Shown: piece after piece, positions 21,754 to 64,000 of the stretch | Layout of the letters: every line of letters begins with the position of its first letter | Position numbering within the stretch: the stretch's first letter is position 1 | Source: Anopheles merus | Lineage: Eukaryota > Arthropoda > Insecta > Diptera > Culicidae | Assembly: GCF_017562075.2 (NCBI RefSeq) | Contig: NW_024427772.1 | Span: 1 to 64,000 of the forward strand | Length of the DNA: 64,000 nucleotides | Direction of reading: 5' to 3' | Program-made: the position numbers and the translations under genes | The notes under the pieces: model-generated | What the model was told of the DNA's origin: nothing | The model's database searches: none | The model's input: only the letters and a program-made list of their open reading frames with translations

Positions 21754-22650
21754 GTATTACGATGTTGCTTGAATGTGCTTTTTGTTTGTTAAACTAGTGT
21801 CGTTACATAAATGAAAATATTCATTCACTGTGGAATTAAAAACACTTGTCTTAGCAAACTATAAATAAAAAGTGTACCAAACAAAAATCAAACGAATTAG
21901 TTTTTTTTATTATTTCAGAGTAACGGTCCAAAAAGGCCGTTTTGTTCAAACGAATTAAATATCTGTAATGAAAATATGCCATTACCTTTTATGTGGTACT
22001 ATTCCCTTGGAATGCTGATTACTTTTCACACAATATATCGCATGCTGTGCATTTAAAGTGTCAAGGAGAGTGCAACAAATAATTGATTTCAGACCTATTC
22101 AAAACGTTACCTTACGTGATGTGCAGAATGACGTTAATTCATGTAGGAGACGTATTTGTTGGAGCCCATGGTGATCATTTATCATCAGAATGGAATCGGA
22201 GCTATTGATAAACAAAGACAAAATGAAAACAAAATAATAATATGTTCTATACTTTAACGTGACTCAAAGGTAACATACCTCAAAGCCTGTTATCAAAGAT
22301 TGTTGGTGTGATGTGAGAAGATCGACTACAATACATTTTTCGCAAATCACCGATTACATTTGTTTCACAAACGTGTAACCCTAGCATTGCGATTTAAATT
22401 GTAAGTTTGCATGTTAAATCTTTCAACGCTCTGTGTCATGCACTTATATTACAATAAAAGTCCTTGTGTATGCAAGAATAATAACAGGAGACGTTATTGA
22501 GTTTTGTTAAAATATATATTTTTTAAAATATTACTTTATTACGCTTCATGTATCCTACATAGCAGAAAATTTATTTCAGTATTTCGAGCGTTGCTTTCTC
22601 CTATTTTATTGAGGAATTGTCGTATGGATTGAATTTCACTAGAATTACAA
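21754..22650. other. Intergenic stretch between the Yellow-family gene and GABA-B-R1 3' end
   Basis: AT-rich, no gene or paired repeat ends recognised. The far side of the GABA-B-R1 3' UTR probably ends near 22630-22650. Confidence 0.45.
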
Positions 22651-22656
22651 TTTATT
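22651..22656 (-). promoter_or_regulatory. Polyadenylation signal for GABA-B-R1
   Basis: AATAAA on the minus strand, 142 bp past the stop codon at 22798. It is the first canonical hexamer downstream. Confidence 0.55.
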
Positions 22657-22797
22657 CACTACTATGCATGCTTTTACTTTCAATTTCAATTGTATTCTGC
22701 AATTCAGATAAACCACCATCATTTCATTTCATAATAAGAGTACATCATAACATATTTTTCAAGGATTCTTTCTGCACCTTCGTTGAAACATTTATAG

Positions 22798-59271
<36,474 letters not shown>

Positions 59272-59598
59272 CTAAATCATATGGAAGTAATAATGGAACA
59301 GAACTGTATGTATATATCTGTATACATGTATACGTGTATAATATAACATAATATATATAGTCAACTGCCGATGGGACTGTCAAACTAGGAGGGTTTTCCA
59401 ATGAGAGAGGTTGAACGTTTATAAAAAGTTCTTCAAGTTTCAACACGATTACAGATTAAAGCATACATCATTCATCAACCATGGCAACATACTCAAATAA
59501 GAGAGATTTCAGAGGTTTTCCAAATTAAAGGGCAATAATGTACTGAAGATGAAGGGACTGTCAAAAACTGTTCAAATATGAGTGGTTTTCAAGGACCG
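59272..59598. other. GABA-B-R1 intron upstream of exon a
   Basis: No further flytrap-domain exon could be recognised here or up to the window edge. The preceding coding exon must lie beyond 64000 or be too short to see. GTCAAACTAGGAGGGTTTTC and TCAAATATGAGTGGTTTTC are similar phrases at 59380 and 59573. Confidence 0.4.
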
Positions 59599-60431
59599 TA
59601 CCCTACCGGCCAAAATCGAAATAAAAAGGCAACGGATCCCAATAACTGTCTATTAATTGACAACTTATGTGTGACTAGACGACTCGTCGAATTGTTGTCT
59701 TTTTGATGTCTAATAAGATTTTAGATTCTTGTCTAATAGTCGCCTAACAAGTGTCTAATAAGCCTTATTAGACTTACTGTCACAAACCTGTCTCATAATT
59801 GTCTAACAGGTGTTATTAGATGATATCCCAACAAGTGTCTAAATTCAGTCTTTAAGCGTCTTTAATTTTGTTAGAAAGATTGCCCATCTACATGGATGAA
59901 ATTGTCTAATTTGATGAAGAGTAACATTTAAGAAGGAAGCGGAATATTACGCCAATTATTCAAAGACTCTGCTAAACACACAGTAACACATGAATATTGT
60001 TTAAGAAAACAATAGCAGATCTGATTATTAATGGCATATTCAATGAGCCTTCACAACACAAACAACTTTTTTGTATAAAAACATTTGTATCACAACTATC
60101 ACAAGCATAAACCTGAAGCATTTTATCTGTTTTTAGCGTTCCAATGTGAATAATTCTGTTATCCCTCATTGCAGATGTACAAGTTTTCATCATCACTGGA
60201 CTGAGTTCGAAACGCTTCTACACACACAACAATGATCTGGAATAAACACGAAAAAAGTTGTTCACATCAAACATATCCGCAAAGCGCTACAAATGTGACG
60301 ACGTAGAACCTTACAATTTTTTTCTGCTGGTGGTTTTGATATTTACTGTCTAATAATTACTTCCATTCGTGTACCTAATAGATGCCTAACAGACAGACAG
60401 TCTTTGTCTATTGGGCTGGCTAATAGACATC

Positions 60432-60746
60432 TGTTGTGTTTTGCACTTTACTTTTATTAAAACACTTATAACGTACATAATAAATAAAACATAAACGAAA
60501 CAACCAATACACTTTAAAATATAATAGTACGGTGGCCGCGCACCAGCCGCACCGAGCGCCCCTGCCGAGAGCTCCTGCTCGATCGGCTCGCTAACACACT
60601 CTAACTGTGCGCTCGGCACACACTAAGCCTTGCGCTGCTTAGTGTGTGCGACAGTGTGTGTGACACACTGTCGTCCTCCTGGACGTTGACCGGTGGCAGC
60701 GCAACTGCCACGGCAAGTCCAGGGGTCGGCACGGCTGCCCACAACA
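60432..60746 (-). repeat. 3' LTR of the GC-rich LTR element
   Basis: 315 bp. It contains two adjacent perfect hairpins: arms CACACACTAAG/CTTAGTGTGTG (60617-60627, 60638-60648) and CGACAGTGTG/CACACTGTCG (60649-60658, 60664-60673). Confidence 0.88.
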
Positions 60747-60757
60747 TCTCCCCCTTT
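60747..60757 (-). other. Polypurine tract
   Basis: AAAGGGGGAGA on the minus strand directly precedes the 3' LTR start TGTTGTGGGC, the expected plus-strand primer position. Confidence 0.75.
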
Positions 60758-61890
60758 AATACCGAAGGGCTCGAACCGACGCGGGGTATTCCACTAAGGG
60801 AATACCGGCGTGGTGAACCCTTCCGACCGATGCTGCCAAGATGTGGGGACCCCGATGTTGGTGCGCTGAGCAGCGCTGGCTGCTGCTCTCGGGCCACACC
60901 GCGATGGCGATGACGCGGCGGTGATGCTGCTGCTGTGCCGCTCCCTGGGACGGCGGCGATGGTGTAACGGCGATGATGATGACGATGATGATAACGATGA
61001 TGATGATGATGCCGCGATGATGACGATGATGATGATGATCCTTGCCCCAGGGCAGCAGCGATGGATTTTTTTGTCCGATGACGGGCGGTAGAGATGAAAA
61101 TACTCGGGCGGCATTGTTCCTCGCCCTCCTACGATGCGTTGGCTCATCGCCCTTCTTTTATGCTGTGGCTGCAGTCGCAGCGCAATTTGGTGACGCCCGT
61201 TCGACTGCAGCCGGACGGCATGCTACCTCGTTCCTCTGGACACTGTGGCTGTAGCCGAGGCGCAATTGGCGACGCCTGTTCAACTACAGCCAGGGTGAAA
61301 GCGTTCGCGCCGATGTGTGCTGCTGTGTTGCAGCCGATGCAACTTGTGCGTTGCCGATCCTTGTTGTGCTGCCGAGGCGGAATGGTACGTCGCCGTGGTG
61401 AGAGGCAGGGCTCGAGCCGCGGCGGAATTGCTGCCTCGCCGATGATGTGCTGAGCTCGAGCCGGGGCGGTATTGCTCGTCGCCGATGGATCCTTGCACTG
61501 CTGCTGCTGCAGCTGGGCGGAATGCGTCCTCGCCCGATGAAGCTGGGGCTGCAGCATGGGCGAATGTGACGCCCATCCGATGTTCCAGCAGCAAGGCGGA
61601 AAGGTGCCTCACCTCTGGTGCTGCTGGCGTTGCTGGGGCTGCAGCCCGACGACCTTCCTTGTCGCCGAGAGTGTGTGCTCGTCTGCCCATGTGGTCGCCA
61701 ATGATGGGACGGCAGCCGGGGCCTCGGTGTTGGCGGCGGTGGCGGCGGCCCGATGTTCCGCGGTATCCCAAAGGCACAGGGAACCGGTGCCAACGCGATG
61801 GCCGCTGCGATGATGCCGCAAAAACGAGATGGGCCCGATCGCGATGGCGTCCGCGGGTTCTTGTTGGGATCCCCCTTACGCAGGAGGATC
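60758..61890 (-). repeat. GC-rich interior with degenerate modules
   Basis: Between about 61070 and 61640, modules built around GGCGGAAT, then CTCGCCGATG, then GCTCGAGCCG or GCTGCAGC recur every ~45-75 bp (61373, 61421, 61464, 61514, 61558, 61596). GAT/GATGAC repeats fill 60960-61045. Minus-strand frames of up to 235 residues carry repeating IPPRL/PFRL-like peptides. These follow from the DNA repeat, and two frames are open in parallel, so I do not call a protein. Confidence 0.6.
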
Positions 61891-61905
61891 CCATCCTCGT
61901 CGCCA
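61891..61905 (-). other. Primer-binding site
   Basis: TGGCGACGAGGATGG begins one base inside the 5' LTR. TGG is the complement of a tRNA CCA end, as expected for a minus-strand primer. Confidence 0.7.
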
Positions 61906-61906
61906 C

Positions 61907-62220
61907 TGTTGTGTTTTGCACTTTTACTTTTATTAAAACACTTATAACGTACATAATAAATAAACATAAACGAAACAACCAATACACTTTAAAATATAAT
62001 AGTACGGTGGCCGCGCACCAGCCGCACCGAGCGCCCCTGCCGAGAGCTCCTGCTCGATCGGCTCGCTAACACACTCTAACTGTGCGCTCGGCACACACTA
62101 AGCCTTGCGCTGCTTAGTGTGTGCGACAGGTGTGTGACACACTGTCGTCCTCCTGGACGTTGACCGGTGGCAGCGCAACTGCCACGGCAAGTCCAGGGGT
62201 CGGCACGGCTGCCCACAACA
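61907..62220 (-). repeat. 5' LTR of the GC-rich LTR element
   Basis: 314 bp. It differs from its partner by about three small indels only, so the insertion is recent. On the minus strand the upstream part is GC-rich and structured, the downstream part AT-rich with a TTTTAATAAAAG signal before the CACAACA end. Confidence 0.88.
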
Positions 62221-62250
62221 CATCTATTAACGATTTCGGCTGGTAGGGTA

Positions 62251-62981
62251 AAGATATCAGGTCAAGTTATAAGCCCGTTTGACAGCTAGGTGGAAGAAGA
62301 ATCGACGAAGAAAACTGACAGTTAGTTTTCCGCGTTTGGCGAACGCTTCAAGTTCTCGAAGGAAAATTTCCATTTTAAATCACGGGCTGTGTTCTAATAA
62401 ACTAAAATATTCACCCAAATTGATCTCCAACAAATATTGACCATGCAAAACGTAAACAATCCATCAATACATATACAAGTGGAAAATCACCTGTCAAAAT
62501 CGGTGCCCAGGGGGGGGGGGGGATCGCCAAACGCGCTATAACTACACCTCATTATACATTCCACCTTGGTGGTTTTCCAATTTGTGGAGGTCTCAGATTA
62601 GAAAGAGATTACATCTTCAAAGGTACATCCTCCACCGTTTTCACCGTTCCAAAACGTAGTTGACGTTGCATTTTCTATAGTCAAAAGAGATTGCCATAGT
62701 ATGGATGTTAACTTAGTAAAAGTTCTGGCATCCATAGAACTGCAAGAAACTAACGCTGATCATCCTTTACTAGATTCTTATTATAGGGAATACAGTAAAA
62801 ACTCATTTCGATGTAGTCTCTAAAAAAAACTATTTCCTTAAGACGAACATTTTGACGGTCCCGTAATATTCCATACATTTTATTTCTCTTCAAGATGAAT
62901 GTTTCCCTAAAGCGAATATCCTTCAAGCTTCATATGCTATTTGGCAACCGAAATTCTGTAGGATGAATTTTTGGGTGACAG
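62251..62981. other. Non-coding stretch with dispersed-repeat fragments
   Basis: Holds a G run at 62509-62522, a copy of the 3040-3235 repeat at about 62640-62790, and a segment at 62800-62970 with AAGACGAACATTTTGACGGT related to 42080-42150. No gene. TGACAG at 62976-62981 is the target site of the next element. Confidence 0.45.
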
Positions 62982-63592
62982 CCAAGGTGGATTAAAAATA
63001 TCAGATGGTGGATTAGGGCCTTTGGGGGGTCGCCATAGTTGAGGGACTTTACGTCATTTTAGAACCGTTAACTATTGGTTTCCGCATACAAAGCTTAGCA
63101 AATAGAACAGACTTCTTTGTTAATATGTGCATTTTTGTGTGTCTATTGATTTTATCGAAAAATGAGATATATTAACAAAAGATTTGATGATTTGTTTATG
63201 CACGAAATTTGAAATCATGTGAGTATGAGTTCAAATCCCACGTAAATTGTCCATGCGGCTCGTAGATAATGAGGAATCAATGTGAAAATTGAAAAAAAAA
63301 AATGATTTCTAATTTTTATCATCAAAAAATTCGAAAACACAATGAATTATAGAATAAATTCACGGAAAACATAAAATAACACACTTTAATCCATGTTCTT
63401 ATGTTTAATAAGAACTTGCAAAGTCCAAAATATATTTTTAAAGAATATTTAATCGAAAAAATGGGGGTGGATAAATTAAATAAAAAAATTTAATAAATGT
63501 AAACAAAGTTTGAATCCTGGGGACCTTACGTCAAGTGACGAATTGTCAAAATGCAATAGAGTCCACCACTGATATTTTTAAATCCACCTTGG
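62982..63592. mobile_element. MITE family M4, complete copy
   Basis: CCAAGGTGGATTAAAAATAT and the mirrored ATATTTTTAAATCCACCTTGG-type right end bound 611 bp, flanked by TGACAG at 62976-62981 and 63593-63598. The inverted match includes the adjoining CAGATGGTGGA/TCCACCACTG. The second copy is 55588-56165. Confidence 0.78.
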
Positions 63593-63670
63593 TGACAGCT
63601 AACATACATATTGGTTATACGATTCCATGTTTTCCTTGTTCTTCTTCTTCTGTTTAGGTTGATGGATATA

Positions 63671-64000
63671 CAGGCGTCCCCCGAGTTACGACCCCCTCGA
63701 GTTACGACGATTCGCAGATACGACGATTTTGATTTTGACAGTTGAAAGTTGTCATTGACAAGAAATTGATGCATTATTTTTTAATTTCTGGGCTGATAAT
63801 CGTTATACAAACATTTCCAAAGATTCCACAATTACCCTATCTTGAATATCTATATTGTGTACGGCTTTTAAAATATAATTATTACATTACCGAACATTAT
63901 TTTAAATAAAATACACGATATCATAAATTCCAACTCTTCAAATTCGGTTATAAACTTAGTATTCATAGATATTCGACATACGACTTTTTCGACTTACGCC
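63671..64000. mobile_element. Pogo/Tigger-like MITE, cut by the window edge
   Basis: CAGGCGTCCCCCGAGTTACG after a TA resembles pogo/Tigger ends, and reiterated GTTACGACG and ATACGACG phrases follow. The mirrored phrases ATACGAC and GACTTACGCC appear as the window ends, so the right terminus probably lies just beyond 64000. Confidence 0.55.

Larger units (their letters stand above)
60432..62220 (-). mobile_element. Non-autonomous, GC-rich LTR retrotransposon (TRIM/LARD-like)
   Basis: Nearly identical LTRs at 60432-60746 and 61907-62220 end TGTTGTG/CACAACA and are flanked by CATC at 60428-60431 and 62221-62224. Orientation is minus: a primer site starts TGGCGACGAGG next to the right-hand LTR, the polypurine tract AAAGGGGGAGA lies next to the left-hand LTR, and AATAAA sits near the LTR 3' end. 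The 1.16-kb interior is strikingly GC-rich and encodes no gag or pol motif. It consists of CGATG-type microsatellite and degenerate modules. It must move using another element's proteins. Confidence 0.87.
59601..62248. mobile_element. TIR element rich in GTCTAATA-type repeats, split by an LTR element
   Basis: CCCTACCGGCCAAAATCG and (reversed) CCCTACCAGCCGAAATCG form the ends, next to TA at 59599-59600 and 62249-62250. GTCTAATAAG, GTCTAACAGG and their reverse complements recur at least ten times between 59650 and 60430. The element is about 860 bp once the nested LTR element (60432-62220) is discounted. The 74-residue frame at 60196-59972 is unconvincing. Confidence 0.7.

Noticed and set aside
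59972..60196. 74-residue minus-strand frame in the GTCTAATA-rich element
   Set aside because: No recognisable motif, AT-rich and flanked by repeats. Length is within chance.
60432..60746. Plus-strand orientation for the GC-rich LTR element
   Set aside because: On the plus strand there is no TGG primer site after the LTR and no polypurine tract before the other LTR. Both are present in the minus orientation.
60521..61987. Several long frames on both strands in the GC-rich region
   Set aside because: Multiple frames are open at once, compositions are low-complexity, and the region is the interior of a non-autonomous LTR element. No protein domain is visible.

Overview
The window is animal, and most likely mosquito, DNA. 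It has intron-split genes with GT-AG junctions, a Yellow-family gene and a metabotropic GABA-B receptor gene that read like dipteran orthologues. It also has a tRNA-derived SINE with an AAG-rich tail, which I associate with Anopheles. The species call is inference: no ribosomal, mitochondrial or marker sequence is present.

Host genes. Both real genes are on the minus strand. A complete four-exon Yellow/major-royal-jelly family gene (secreted, 425 aa) runs from 19727 to 17317. About 3 kb upstream of it lies the 3' end of the GABA-B receptor subunit 1 gene. Twelve of its coding exons, from the middle of the Venus-flytrap domain to the stop codon, run from 59271 to 22798; the 5' exons lie beyond the window. 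All twelve junctions agree in phase except for one apparent missing base in the exon at 58740-58576. The last exon sits behind a 24.7-kb intron, and a 6.6-kb intron separates the TM4 and TM5 exons. I found no other host gene.

Transposons make up most of the rest. Left part (1-16 kb): an apparently intact CR1-like non-LTR element (5481-9850) inserted inside a SINE, a truncated relative (11.5-13.0 kb), a decayed RTE-like copy (3.3-4.8 kb), several small terminal-inverted-repeat (TIR) elements, and an 865-bp fold-back structure (15.2-16.0 kb). Large GABA-B-R1 intron (22.9-47.7 kb): a copia-type element collapsed to little more than one LTR inside a SINE, a BEL/Pao element with 98-99% identical LTRs and a 5-bp target duplication but a gutted pol, an RTE-like element split by a Tc1/mariner relic with long CA/TG repeats near its ends, a 3'-truncated copia-type element, another RTE-like 5' half, and hAT-like and other TIR elements. 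Second intron (48.1-54.7 kb): an old CR1-like copy carrying three later insertions. Right end (55-64 kb): a cluster of MITEs and a nested pair, in which a young non-coding LTR element (60432-62220, minus) with clear PBS, polypurine tract and 4-bp target duplication sits in a TIR element rich in GTCTAATA-type repeats.

The most unusual items are the GC-rich non-autonomous LTR element with degenerate internal modules and paired LTR hairpins, the collapsed copia remnant, the fold-back-like elements, and the single-base frameshift in an otherwise conserved receptor gene. I saw no CRISPR array, rRNA gene or functional tRNA gene.
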